A stretch of DNA of 64,000 bases. It comes from Paenibacillus sp. SYP-B3998 (GTDB taxonomy: Bacteria > Bacillota > Bacilli > Paenibacillales > NBRC-103111). The stretch spans positions 372,001 through 436,000 of the forward strand of contig NZ_JAAIKC010000001.1 in assembly GCF_010820665.1 (NCBI RefSeq). Reading direction: 5' to 3'. This document shows, in pieces, positions 25,729 to 34,023 of the stretch (position 1 is its first letter; each line of letters starts with the position of its first letter). The notes under the pieces were generated by a model. The model did not search any database. It saw only the letters and a program-made list of their open reading frames with translations, and had not been told where the DNA came from. The position numbers and the translations under genes were made by a program.

Positions 25729-26145
25729 TTAAAAGTTCTGCAGTACACGGGTTAACAGCCGCATAAAGAACGCTATCTCATCCTGCGTAAGCCCTTCAAG
25801 CGCTTTCGCATTGACGGCATTCGCTTCTTTATCCAGTGCTTCAATCATTGCTTTACTTGAATTTGTTAAATATACGCGTTGTACTCTGCGGTCAGACGCA
25901 TCGGGAACGCGCTTGATTAAGTCTTGTTTCAGCAGACGATTCAGAAGCCCAGTCACCGTTGCTCCTTCAATGGATAAGCGTTGTTGGATCTCTACCTGTG
26001 AGATGCCTTCCTTCTGCGATAAAAGGGTAAGCACAACCCATTGTGAGATCGTGACGCCATGACGCTTTAGCCTCACGTCCAAATCGTTACCCATGCGGTG
26101 GGAAAGCTGGCTTACGAGAAACCCAACACTTTCGGGTAGGTTCAT
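25729..26145 (-). CDS. MarR family regulator
   Basis: A 138-residue winged-helix protein. It has VTISQWVVLTLLSQKEGISQVEIQQRLSIEGATVTGLLNRLLKQDLI, followed by the wing motif RRVQRVYLT with the preceding DASD. Start ATG 26145 has AGAGGTGAT seven bases upstream. Palindromes at 26168-26179 and 26203-26214 cover its promoter region and another precedes the MBL gene, so it probably represses itself and the hydrolase in response to a phenolic or lactone-like ligand. Confidence 0.9.
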   Translation of the reverse strand: MNLPESVGFLVSQLSHRMGNDLDVRLKRHGVTISQWVVLTLLSQKEGISQVEIQQRLSIEGATVTGLLNRLLKQDLIKRVPDASDRRVQRVYLTNSSKAMIEALDKEANAVNAKALEGLTQDEIAFFMRLLTRVLQNF

Positions 26146-26167
26146 CTATTACATCACCTCTATATAC

Positions 26168-26216
26168 TTAGCATGCTAATAATATAACAACTATGTTTTT
26201 AATTAGCAAGCTAATT
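26168..26216. promoter_or_regulatory. Two MarR-type operators before marR
   Basis: TTAGCATGCTAA (26168-26179) and AATTAGCAAGCTAATT (26201-26216) are palindromes with the same TTAGC/GCTAA half-sites, centres 35 bp apart. Confidence 0.75.
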
Positions 26217-26266
26217 TTTGTGGAGATGTTTTTGTAAGGACCTAATAGTGATAGTGACTGAATATT

Positions 26267-26317
26267 AAAGAGGTGCATGCTAGTACTTTATTTACAAGTA
26301 ATGGACTGCACCTCTTT
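26267..26317. terminator. Long-loop inverted repeat between marR promoter and SIMPL gene
   Basis: 11-bp arms AAAGAGGTGCA (26267-26277) and TGCACCTCTTT (26307-26317) with a nested TACTT/AAGTA stem. It may act as a terminator for either direction; the T tract is short, so the role is uncertain. The rest of 26146-26393 holds only the marR control region. Confidence 0.5.
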
Positions 26318-26393
26318 TAGTTTATATGGTCAGTCTAAGACGATATTTCTACAAACAGTGGGCACTTTTAAAGTCCAAAACAAGGCTTCAAGT

Positions 26394-27065
26394 TCATCGC
26401 TCCGCAAACAAATACCAAACTCGAACCTTAGCTTGAATGGTCAACTGTCCCGTTTGAATGGGAGTGACTGCGCTCTTCAAAGATAGGGAGGCTGCGTAGG
26501 GCGTAGGTTCAGCTGCTCCGAAAACTTCTTGGACGCGACTTGGTACTGTCAAGAGGGTAACGCCCATCGCAGCGGCGATTGTCATCGCTTTTTGATATGC
26601 GTTTTGAATGGCATGTGACAATGCCGCATTCTTATGAAATTCTGGATGTGAAGTCGTAAACGAAATGCTTGTGATATGATTGGCACCCTGGGCAACGGCA
26701 GCGTCAACAATAATTCCCGTCTGTTCAACTACTTCATTGGTGATTTGAAGGAGATGGGTCACTTTATAACCGCGAAAAATTTGTTTGCCTTCTTGATAAT
26801 CGTATTGGGTCTGGATGTCATAATCATAGGTCTGTATCTTCTCTCTGGGTATGTTTAGATGGAGTAGAGAATTAATGACGTTTGTTATGATTTTTGCGTT
26901 ATCGCTTTGCGTGGAAGGTAAGACAGAACCTTCTGTAATGGCTCCTAGCACGATCACAGCCTGGTTAGGAGTTACAGTCGTTGCTCCCTCACCTAAGACT
27001 TCGATGGTGCCCGGGGATTTAGCTGGAGAAGTAGAAGGCATGGTGTAACCTGGATAGCGGTACAT
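26394..27065 (-). CDS. SIMPL (DUF541) domain protein
   Basis: A 223-residue protein with the SIMPL/DUF541 pattern: IEVLGEGATTVTPNQAVIVLG at the start of the domain, NIPREKIQTYDYDIQTQYDY, FRGYKVTHLLQITNEV and QKAMTIAAAMGVTL. The N-terminal ~20 residues are Ser/Pro-rich with no signal peptide, unlike secreted relatives such as Omp28-type proteins. The function of the domain is not established. It is a single gene on the minus strand. Confidence 0.85.
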   Translation of the reverse strand: MYRYPGYTMPSTSPAKSPGTIEVLGEGATTVTPNQAVIVLGAITEGSVLPSTQSDNAKIITNVINSLLHLNIPREKIQTYDYDIQTQYDYQEGKQIFRGYKVTHLLQITNEVVEQTGIIVDAAVAQGANHITSISFTTSHPEFHKNAALSHAIQNAYQKAMTIAAAMGVTLLTVPSRVQEVFGAAEPTPYAASLSLKSAVTPIQTGQLTIQAKVRVWYLFAER

Positions 27066-27249
27066 GGAAGCACTCCTTTCTTATGAAGCCTATAACCTAA
27101 TGTATGGAAAATGAGCATCCAAAATTCCCATTTAGTTAGCTTATGCATGAGTCCATTAGCATTAAGGGGAGAGTAAGTCTTTACGTCGTTCCTGATTCTA
27201 TGTGGTAAAATCGCGAGTTTTTTCCTGTAATAGTAGTTTTTGTAACAAA

Positions 27250-27271
27250 AAAACCGCCTTCGCAGGCGGAA
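27250..27271 (-). terminator. Terminator of the small multidrug export gene
   Basis: Arms CCGCCT/AGGCGG with a four-base loop, followed on the minus strand by a seven-T tract. It lies ~30 bp after the stop of the minus-strand gene at 27302. Confidence 0.85.
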
Positions 27272-27301
27272 AAATAATCGTTTATTTGCACATGTACAGG
27301 T

Positions 27302-27739
27302 CTACGAGCCGACGTTAAAAGCGCTCACGCCAAGTACGGCGGCAGTGGTCAAAACCGCACTCCAGAAGACGATTCCAATCGTCATCCATACAAACAACTT
27401 ACGCGGGTTGGCGCCTAAAGAAATTCCAATAGCTGCCCCTAAGGGTGCTCCGGTAATGAGCGGTGATAAGAAGCCTAGTCCTGGGATGCCAAACTTGTCC
27501 CAGATGCGGGTCATGCGGCTGCCTCTTCCGCCACTCTTGCGTTGCAAGCGCTGGATCAACCAATTTCTTAATGAGGTACCGAAGAAGATGACGACTATCG
27601 CGCTCAGCATGGAACCAAGTCCGCTTAGTAAAGCTGTTACTATGGGATGCAGCTTTAGGGCAAATCCAAGCGGAATCGCCGCCCATAATTCCAATACGCC
27701 GGTGCCGATGACCGATGCCCATGCCAGCAGATTATTCAT
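27302..27739 (-). CDS. Small multidrug export protein family (COG2426)
   Basis: A 145-residue integral membrane protein with about four hydrophobic segments. The sequence ELWAAIPLGFALKLHPIVTA near the N-terminus and FGIPGLGFLSPLITGAPLGAAIGISLG in the second half are typical of the small multi-drug export protein family. Transport substrates are largely untested. It is monocistronic with its own terminator. Confidence 0.85.
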   Translation of the reverse strand: MNNLLAWASVIGTGVLELWAAIPLGFALKLHPIVTALLSGLGSMLSAIVVIFFGTSLRNWLIQRLQRKSGGRGSRMTRIWDKFGIPGLGFLSPLITGAPLGAAIGISLGANPRKLFVWMTIGIVFWSAVLTTAAVLGVSAFNVGS

Positions 27740-27937
27740 TCAAATCACCATTCATTGCTTTGCATTTGATTCTACTCAAGCTGTCTTCAATCCTTCCATG
27801 ATGGCATATTTTATTGCTCAGGAAATACTATACGTTTTGGGCTGAAAAAAAGTAACAAGTAACTAAGGAAAAAGATCAGCATTCTGTTGGTTTCAAAAGG
27901 TGTGAACGGAACTTATGGTAACAAAGGAAAGAAAATA

Positions 27938-27981
27938 TTGTCAATAGGCAAGGAGTTTGTTAAGATATGACTGATCAGTCA
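27938..27981 (+). promoter_or_regulatory. Promoter and TetR operator of the RND efflux operon
   Basis: TTGTCA (27938-27943), a 17-bp spacer and TAAGAT (27961-27966) form a good sigma-A promoter. The 14-bp palindrome TGACTGATCAGTCA (27968-27981) covers the predicted start point. The TetR protein encoded second in the operon is the likely repressor. Confidence 0.78.
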
Positions 27982-28023
27982 GTCATGCGAGTAATTGGGA
28001 GAGTGAAGAAGGAAATGAGTAAG

Positions 28024-29256
28024 ATGAATAATAAAAAAAGCCTTTCAATCATGATGTTAACTCTTCTACTCGTTGCTTCCGGTTGTGGAGTAAAGCAGAC
28101 AGAAGAAAAATCAGCCTCGTCTTCTCTTTCAGCCGCTAAGGTAGTGAGTGTGGGTACGGTTCAAAAAGTTAAATGGGATGAACATACCGAGCTAGCTGCC
28201 GATGTGATACCCTTTCTCGAATTGGACGTGGTAGTGAAAGCTAACGGAGATGTCGTCAACGTAAACAAAAGACGGGGAGACACCGTTAGCAAAGATGAAA
28301 CGATTATGGAAATCGATAAGACCGATATATTAAGGGAAAAAGAGAAGGTCGATGCAGCGCTGCTATCAGCAACCGAACAGTATGACAAAGCAAAAAAAGA
28401 TTTGGCAGATAGCAAGAAAGAAATTGAATTGTCGATCGCCAAAACTGATCTATCGGTATCAGATTTGGAACGGGATTATGCCAAGCTGCGGAACGACTAT
28501 GATCAAGGTCTAGCCGAAAAGAATCAGATTAAACTGATGGAAACAAAGCTGAACCAAGTACGTTTGGATCTTGAATTATTACATAGCAAGAAAAATACCC
28601 TTGAAACGAGCAACCCACTCAGCCAAGCGGAGTATCAGCTTAAATCGGCACGAATTTCCCAAGAGAATTGGCAGCGGTCGTTGTCATATTACGATGTGAA
28701 GGCGCCAATAAGCGGGATACTAACGTATATGCCTGCTGAAGAAGGAATGACTTTACAAAGTGGGATGCAAATCGCGAAAGTGCAGCAGCAAAATTTGGTT
28801 AAGCTTAAGGCTAACCTAACAGAGTCCTACTGGCTGCTCGCCCAGGGTAAAAATGAGTTGGGCTTTACGAATCCAAGCACTGGAGAATCCTTTACGGGAA
28901 AAGTGATTTATGTGTCTTCCACAGCGGATTTGCAGACGAAAACGTTCGAATTGCAGCTTCAAGCGGATAATTCACAAGGCAAATTAAAACCCGGCACACG
29001 TGTAATGCTCCAATTCAATGAATCCTTGCCTAATGAATCCCTAACAATTCCGGCAGATGCGATTGTGAGTGACAATGGACAAACCTTTGTTTTTATTGTT
29101 AAAGGGGAGAAAGTGGAGAAGCGGGTAGTGAAAACGGGGAAATTGAAGGATAACAAGCAAGAAATCACCTCCGGTCTAGACGGAAGCGAAAAGCTTGTCA
29201 CGCATGGTCAACTGAGATTACAGGATGGAGAACAAGTATCAATCGCACAACCCTAA
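28024..29256 (+). CDS. RND efflux periplasmic-adaptor-like lipoprotein (HlyD/MFP family)
   Basis: A 410-residue lipoprotein with lipobox LLVASGC after a signal segment. The adaptor layout is clear: half-lipoyl (VVVKANGDVVNVNKRRGDTV), a coiled-coil hairpin at ~90-205, the second half-lipoyl (YDVKAPISGILTYMPAEEGM), a beta-barrel (KLKANLTESYWLLAQGK) and C-terminal region (FVFIVKGEKVEKRVVKTG). In a Gram-positive cell it would stand on the outer face of the membrane and cap the RND pump without an outer-membrane channel. The ATG at 28024 has AAGGA ten bases upstream; the 27967 start lies in the operator and is rejected. Confidence 0.88.
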   Translation: MNNKKSLSIMMLTLLLVASGCGVKQTEEKSASSSLSAAKVVSVGTVQKVKWDEHTELAADVIPFLELDVVVKANGDVVNVNKRRGDTVSKDETIMEIDKTDILREKEKVDAALLSATEQYDKAKKDLADSKKEIELSIAKTDLSVSDLERDYAKLRNDYDQGLAEKNQIKLMETKLNQVRLDLELLHSKKNTLETSNPLSQAEYQLKSARISQENWQRSLSYYDVKAPISGILTYMPAEEGMTLQSGMQIAKVQQQNLVKLKANLTESYWLLAQGKNELGFTNPSTGESFTGKVIYVSSTADLQTKTFELQLQADNSQGKLKPGTRVMLQFNESLPNESLTIPADAIVSDNGQTFVFIVKGEKVEKRVVKTGKLKDNKQEITSGLDGSEKLVTHGQLRLQDGEQVSIAQP

Positions 29257-29273
29257 TTAATGAGGTGCTAACT

Positions 29274-29891
29274 GTGGTAAAGGATAATGAACAAACCAAA
29301 CAAAAACTGCTTAACGCAGCCTTAGAGATTTTTACGGAAAAAGGCTATTATGAGACGAAAGTTTCTGACATTGTCAAAAAAGCTGGTGTCGCCCAAGGTA
29401 CTTTCTATCTGTACTTTCAAACGAAAGAGAGTATTTTCACCTCAATAATCAAAAGTACGAATGAGGTGATGATCGATCAGGTTGAGCGTATTTTCACGGA
29501 GAAGGCTTCTCCATTGATGTCCAAAGAAGAGTTTATGCAGCGCTTGCACGAAACCGTCTATAGCTGTATGTCCGTATATCGTGATCATAAGGCAATTATG
29601 TATATGATGCGGGTACACGGCGCTTCGCAATTTGGGGAGGCGGAACAAGTCGTTGAAGCATGGAATGAATGCTTACTCGGTATTATTATTAAACTTTTTC
29701 ACAAGTTTCAGCTATTCCCTAGCTATAATGAATTTCAATTTGAAATCGCGGCGCGTGCAATAGATGGGATGCTAAATGAAACTTGCATGCAATATTTAAT
29801 TTTACGAGATTCGACCGATGAGCAAATCTCCCAAATATCCGGGGTTGTCACGGAAATGATCTATGATATGACACTTGGAAGAACCCAGTAA
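29274..29891 (+). CDS. TetR/AcrR family regulator of the RND operon
   Basis: A 205-residue regulator with the helix-turn-helix KLLNAALEIFTEKGYYETKVSDIVKKAGVAQGTFYLYFQTKESIF. The start is GTG 29274, six bases after GAGGTG. The gene lies between adaptor and pump genes, so expression is tied to the operon and it likely feeds back on the palindrome at 27968. The C-terminal sensing domain contains Cys and Met residues (NETCMQYLILRD) but no recognised ligand motif. Confidence 0.9.
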   Translation: MVKDNEQTKQKLLNAALEIFTEKGYYETKVSDIVKKAGVAQGTFYLYFQTKESIFTSIIKSTNEVMIDQVERIFTEKASPLMSKEEFMQRLHETVYSCMSVYRDHKAIMYMMRVHGASQFGEAEQVVEAWNECLLGIIIKLFHKFQLFPSYNEFQFEIAARAIDGMLNETCMQYLILRDSTDEQISQISGVVTEMIYDMTLGRTQ

Positions 29892-29913
29892 GCAGATGGA
29901 AGGAAGAGTATAA

Positions 29914-32900
29914 ATGATCGCTAAGGCGCTGAAATATCGTAAAATCACTTTACTGTTTATGCTGATTGCGATAATCATCGGTATAACGAATTTTATCGGG
30001 CTTCAGCAGCGGGAAAATCCCGAGATTACAGCGACAGTAGCAAGTATTCGCACCCTCTATCCGGGGGCATCTCCCGATAAGGTCGAGCAATTCGTTACCA
30101 AGAAGCTCGAAGATAAAATCAATGAGATGGAAAACATCTTGAAGATCACTTCGACTTCGCAAGAAAGCGTGTCATCCATTGTCGTAGAGCTCGTGCCTGG
30201 AACAGACACGCAGCAATCGTGGGATACACTGCGTCAAAAGCTCCAATCTGCCGAAGGAGATTTACCAGACAACGCCGAGAAGCCTGTCATCAATACGAAT
30301 ATAACCGAAATATCAGAACAGATTCTGCACCTTGTTGTGGAGCGACCTGAGGAGTTCGAAGGGCTGCGTACTCTGACCGAGAACTGGAAAGAACAGCTCC
30401 GCACCGTATCAGGGGTTAGCAGTGTAGAGATTATAGGGCTGCCTGAGCAGCAAATCAAGGTGGAGTTGGACGCTGCTAAGCTGGAGAAATACAAGCTGCA
30501 CTGGGGATTGATTTCCCAAGCTTTGCAAAACTCCCGGGAGCGCATTCCTATTGGCACCCTTGATCAAAATAACAAGCGGCTCTATCATCAATTAACTGGT
30601 GAGTGGGGCTCCGCAGAAGACGTGGCGAATACGATCATATTCCGGACGGAGACAGCAGGCTCTTCGCTGAAGTTGAAGGATGTCGCAGATGTACAGCTCT
30701 CTACCAAAAAGCTAGAGCAGAAAATCTTTTATAACGGTAAACCTGCTATCGACGTTGCTATTAAAGCGCAAAAAGGGGTCGATATTCCAGCGCTGCAAGA
30801 ACGTATCGATGAAAAGATGGAGTCGCTTAAACCCCAGCTCCCTTCGCAGGTTCAGCTCATATCCGCTTTTAATCAAAAAGATAACGTACATAAGTTATTT
30901 TCCGATCTTGGCAAGGAATTGCTGATCGGAATTATTGCGGTAATTCTCGTATGTTCACTGGGCTTATCGTTGAGCACTTCGCTGCTCGTTTCAACGGCAA
31001 TCCCTTTATCCATCCTGATCGGTTTAATTCCAATGAAGCTGTTTGGCGTGGATTTGAATCAAATTTCAATTGTGGCGCTTGTTATTGTACTCGGTATACT
31101 CGTTGACGATGCTATCGTGGTGAATGATAACATCGAACGCCGATTGCAGCTTGGAGACTCTCCGCATGCAGCCTCCTTAGGAGGAAGCCGTGAGGTCGGA
31201 ATCTCGATATTGACGGCTACGATTGCCACAGCGTCGGCCTTCTTTCCCTTGTACTTTTTAAAAGGAAATATCGGTGATTTCATTCGCCCGATTCCGCTTG
31301 TCATTACGTGTACCTTAATTGTTTCCATGGTCATGTCATTGACTGTGGTACCCATTGTACGGCAATGGCAGCAGGAACGATTGCAAAAACGAAGCCGCAA
31401 CCGCATCGTACAAGAAAAAAGCGCTCGTTACCCGGGTCTCCTCGGACGGCAATTTTATAGGCTAAGTCAGTTCTATGAAAAGCAGCTTCGTGGCATTATG
31501 AAAAGGCCATTACTAGCAGGTATTATCGCTATGGCGATTGGGACTTCCAGCTTTGGTTTACTGCCTTTGTTGGGTGTCCAATATTTCCCTCCGGCAGAAC
31601 GAGAGCAAATGTTGGTTGACATCGAATTGCCAACGGGAAGTACCTTTGCAGATACCACGGATACGACAGCTGCAATTGGGGCTTGGATCCAAAAGCAAAA
31701 TGGCGTGAAAAATGTATCTGCTTACGCAGGTCGTACGTCTCCGAAGTTTTATTATACGGAAGTGGATAAATTCGACAGCCGAGTCGGTCAAGTATTAGCA
31801 ATCGTCGATCAGCGAAAGGTTACTACTTCAGAGCTCGTTTCTAATTGGCGTAAAGGGCTTACTGCCCTGTATCCTGGTGTCCAGATTACCCCGCGTGAGC
31901 TTGAAAATGGGCCACCAGTAGGGGCACCAATTGCAATTAGAATCAGCGGAACAGATTTGAACGAGCTGCGCGTTGTATCGAATCAAGTGCAGCAACTGCT
32001 TCATGACTTACCAGGTGCTGTTGATATTTCTGATGATATTGGGAAGGCGATTCCAACAGTCAAGATGGCGCTGGATAAAGATAAGGCCAACTACTTTGGC
32101 GTCACGGAAAAAGATTTATCCGCGACGTTACGTTTAGCGACGGATGGCATACACGCCTCCGATATGCAGCTCGCTAATCGGTTAATCGATATTAACTTGT
32201 ATAGCGATGTAGCTTTAGGGAATGGAAATGGCAAACAAACGGTGGAAAATTTGCTGATTCCATCCCAGAATGGACATTTGTATGCCCTAAAAGAGTTCGT
32301 GTCTTTCCATGAGGCGGAAACAATGTCCAAAATTCAACGTTATAATCAGATGCGAACGATTACTGTTCGTTCCTATACAGATGGCGCGCTTGCGGCTGAT
32401 GTGATGAAGCTCCTACAGCCGAAGCTGAATGCCTTGAAACTGCCAGATGGATATTCCATCAACATTGGCGGTGAGAACGAGGAGCGCGACAAATCTTTTG
32501 CTGCGATCGGTCAGCTGTCGCTAGTGGTCCTGATGCTCATTTACATCATTATCGCTATGCAATTCTATTCCTTAACGACACCAATCCTTATCTTATCCAC
32601 GGTATATCTTGCTTTGGGTGGAGCTTTGATCGGTTTATACATTACGGGGGCACCAATCGGTTTCATGGCACTTATGGGGGTCGTAAGTCTTTCGGGAATG
32701 GTAGTAAGAAATGGGATTGTCATGGTTGAATTCGTTGAGCAGGCAAGGGAAGAGCGAGGATTGAATTTAAATGATGCTATTGTGGAAGCAGGTAAGGCAC
32801 GACTGCGCCCGATTCTGCTAACGGCAGCTACAGCGGTTAGCGGATTAATGCCAATGGCGATTGCAGGCGGGAGCTTATGGCGCCCGATGGCGGTCTCCAT

Positions 32901-33039
32901 CATAAGCGGTTTGATCTATTCAACCGTCTTAACCTTAGTTGTTGTGCCATCGCTCTATAAAATTTTGGCGTCATGGAAGATGCGTCGTTCGGCACATCAT
33001 GGTCAACACGAAGTTGAGCAGCCTCCGATCGATTTGTAA
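29914..33039 (+). CDS. RND family efflux permease (AcrB/SwrC-like)
   Basis: A 1041-residue, full-length RND pump with 12 predicted membrane helices and two large extracytoplasmic loops. The first helix is followed by the porter domain (ENPEITATVASIRTLYPGAS). Helix 4 carries the paired aspartates of the proton relay in VLGILVDDAIVVNDNIERRL. The pseudo-repeat in the second half includes MALMGVVSLSGMVVRNGIVMVEF. It exports an unknown substrate by proton exchange; B. subtilis SwrC is a related Gram-positive example. Gene order is adaptor, TetR, pump. Confidence 0.93.
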   Translation: MIAKALKYRKITLLFMLIAIIIGITNFIGLQQRENPEITATVASIRTLYPGASPDKVEQFVTKKLEDKINEMENILKITSTSQESVSSIVVELVPGTDTQQSWDTLRQKLQSAEGDLPDNAEKPVINTNITEISEQILHLVVERPEEFEGLRTLTENWKEQLRTVSGVSSVEIIGLPEQQIKVELDAAKLEKYKLHWGLISQALQNSRERIPIGTLDQNNKRLYHQLTGEWGSAEDVANTIIFRTETAGSSLKLKDVADVQLSTKKLEQKIFYNGKPAIDVAIKAQKGVDIPALQERIDEKMESLKPQLPSQVQLISAFNQKDNVHKLFSDLGKELLIGIIAVILVCSLGLSLSTSLLVSTAIPLSILIGLIPMKLFGVDLNQISIVALVIVLGILVDDAIVVNDNIERRLQLGDSPHAASLGGSREVGISILTATIATASAFFPLYFLKGNIGDFIRPIPLVITCTLIVSMVMSLTVVPIVRQWQQERLQKRSRNRIVQEKSARYPGLLGRQFYRLSQFYEKQLRGIMKRPLLAGIIAMAIGTSSFGLLPLLGVQYFPPAEREQMLVDIELPTGSTFADTTDTTAAIGAWIQKQNGVKNVSAYAGRTSPKFYYTEVDKFDSRVGQVLAIVDQRKVTTSELVSNWRKGLTALYPGVQITPRELENGPPVGAPIAIRISGTDLNELRVVSNQVQQLLHDLPGAVDISDDIGKAIPTVKMALDKDKANYFGVTEKDLSATLRLATDGIHASDMQLANRLIDINLYSDVALGNGNGKQTVENLLIPSQNGHLYALKEFVSFHEAETMSKIQRYNQMRTITVRSYTDGALAADVMKLLQPKLNALKLPDGYSINIGGENEERDKSFAAIGQLSLVVLMLIYIIIAMQFYSLTTPILILSTVYLALGGALIGLYITGAPIGFMALMGVVSLSGMVVRNGIVMVEFVEQAREERGLNLNDAIVEAGKARLRPILLTAATAVSGLMPMAIAGGSLWRPMAVSIISGLIYSTVLTLVVVPSLYKILASWKMRRSAHHGQHEVEQPPIDL

Positions 33040-33112
33040 GCATAATGAGCATGGTAAGGCAAATCCATGGTATAATTTATGTCGAATATTGTCGCATCAG
33101 CAAGATTTCCCC

Positions 33113-33141
33113 TTGAAACGATAGGATAGATCGTGTACGAT
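33113..33141 (+). promoter_or_regulatory. Sigma-A promoter of the xpt-pbuX leader
   Basis: TTGAAA (33113-33118), 17-bp spacer, TACGAT (33136-33141). Transcription would start near 33148, just before the first aptamer. Confidence 0.6.
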
Positions 33142-33154
33142 ATACAAAGTAAAA

Positions 33155-33234
33155 ACTTCATAGACTCGTATAATTGTGGGGATACGGCCCACTAGTTTCT
33201 ACCGGACGACCATTTTAATCGACCGACTATGAGT
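33155..33234 (+). ncRNA. Purine (guanine-type) riboswitch aptamer
   Basis: The three-way junction of purine riboswitches is visible: P1 strands CATAG/CTATG, conserved TATAAT, P2 GTGGG/CCCAC with GATACGG loop, J2/3 TTTCTACC (33196-33203), P3, and the closing GACTATG. The GG in loop 2 and CC in loop 3 can form the loop-loop contact. The base equivalent to the specificity position (74 in xpt) is C at 33227, so it should bind guanine or hypoxanthine rather than adenine. It precedes xpt and pbuX, the classic regulon. Confidence 0.9.
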
Positions 33235-33235
33235 G

Positions 33236-33345
33236 AAAGTGCATCTAGGGTTCCGTTTTTTTCCAAGAGAGAAAGAAGGACTGGTCCAAGCGATGCAGGC
33301 ACTTTTTTGTGTTACACCATAAGGGGAAAAAGCCCAGAAGGACAG
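33236..33345 (+). ncRNA. ykkC-class aptamer, probably PRPP riboswitch
   Basis: Immediately after the guanine aptamer come hallmark segments of the ykkC superfamily: CTAGGGTTCCG (33245-33255), ACTGGTCC (33280-33287), and a 3' block ACACC...GGGGAAAAAGCCC (33314-33335). The distal flanks GTGCATC and GATGC/GCAC can pair. Guanine-PRPP tandem riboswitches ahead of purine genes have been described in Firmicutes; the same order is seen here. The 3' end abuts a terminator, fitting ligand-dependent antitermination. Guanidine or ppGpp subtypes are less likely given the purine-salvage genes, but subtype was assigned by eye. Confidence 0.65.
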
Positions 33346-33387
33346 CTTCACTTGAGAGATTGACTCAAGGAATCTGTCCTTTTTTTA
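33338..33387 (+). terminator. Riboswitch-controlled terminator of xpt-pbuX
   Basis: AAGGACAG (33338-33345) pairs with CTGTCCTT (33374-33381) around a nested TTGA/TCAA stem, followed by seven T. It ends about 27 bp before the xpt start codon. Its 5' arm touches the 3' end of the ykkC-type aptamer. Confidence 0.85.
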
Positions 33388-33413
33388 TTTGGAGAAGGAG
33401 CGATAAACGTAAA

Positions 33414-34010
33414 ATGAAAGTACTTGAAGAACGCATACGGCAAGAGGGATTGATCCTGTCTGGTACGGTTTTGAAGGTAGATTCCTTCTTGAATCATCAG
33501 GTGGATACCGAGCTTGCGTTGGAGATAGGGCGGGAGTTTGGACGAATTTTTGACAATCATGGCATCACAAAAGTATTAACAATTGAGGCTAGCGGCATTC
33601 AGTTCGCGATGGCGACAGGGATTGCCCTGCATGTTCCTTTTATTTATGCAAAGAAGAAAAAAGCCGTTACGCTCACTGAGCGTGTATATGCGGCCTCTGT
33701 GCATTCGTTTACCCGTCAGGAAACTTATCAGGTTAGCATCTCGGCAAAATATCTTAACGCAAATGATAAAGTGCTGATTGTAGATGATTTTCTGGCGACA
33801 GGCGCGGCGCTTGTGGGACTAGTTGATATCGTCGGGCAATCGGGAGCCGAGCTTATGGGTGTCGGTTGCGTTATCGAAAAAAGCTTTCAAGAGGGACGCA
33901 GCCTGTTAGAAGAAAAAGGCGTGCGTGTCCATTCCTTGGCTCGCATTGCTTCCATGTCGCCGGGTGAGGTTCATTTTATAGACAACGATCGTATCGTTCA
34001 TCACGCTTGA
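33414..34010 (+). CDS. xpt: Xanthine phosphoribosyltransferase
   Basis: A 198-residue type I phosphoribosyltransferase. The N-terminal MKVLEERIRQEGLILSGTVLKVDSFLNHQ and the PRPP-binding loop VLIVDDFLATGAA are diagnostic of Xpt. It converts xanthine and PRPP to XMP. The ATG at 33414 has GGAGAAGGAG upstream; the longer frame from 33309 runs through the riboswitch terminator and is rejected. It forms an operon with pbuX 13 bp downstream. Confidence 0.95.
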   Translation: MKVLEERIRQEGLILSGTVLKVDSFLNHQVDTELALEIGREFGRIFDNHGITKVLTIEASGIQFAMATGIALHVPFIYAKKKKAVTLTERVYAASVHSFTRQETYQVSISAKYLNANDKVLIVDDFLATGAALVGLVDIVGQSGAELMGVGCVIEKSFQEGRSLLEEKGVRVHSLARIASMSPGEVHFIDNDRIVHHA

Positions 34011-34023
34011 GGGAGAAGCCAAG

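Noticed and set aside
31059..31801. Several antisense frames within the RND pump gene
   Set aside because: They lie opposite a clearly conserved coding region and have no domain-like sequence.
33236..33345. Guanidine-I (ykkC subtype 1) aptamer as alternative
   Set aside because: Context is purine salvage directly behind a guanine aptamer, which fits the PRPP subtype better; left as a minor alternative.
33309..33413. N-terminal extension of xpt
   Set aside because: It would translate through the riboswitch and its terminator; Xpt proteins begin at the ATG at 33414.
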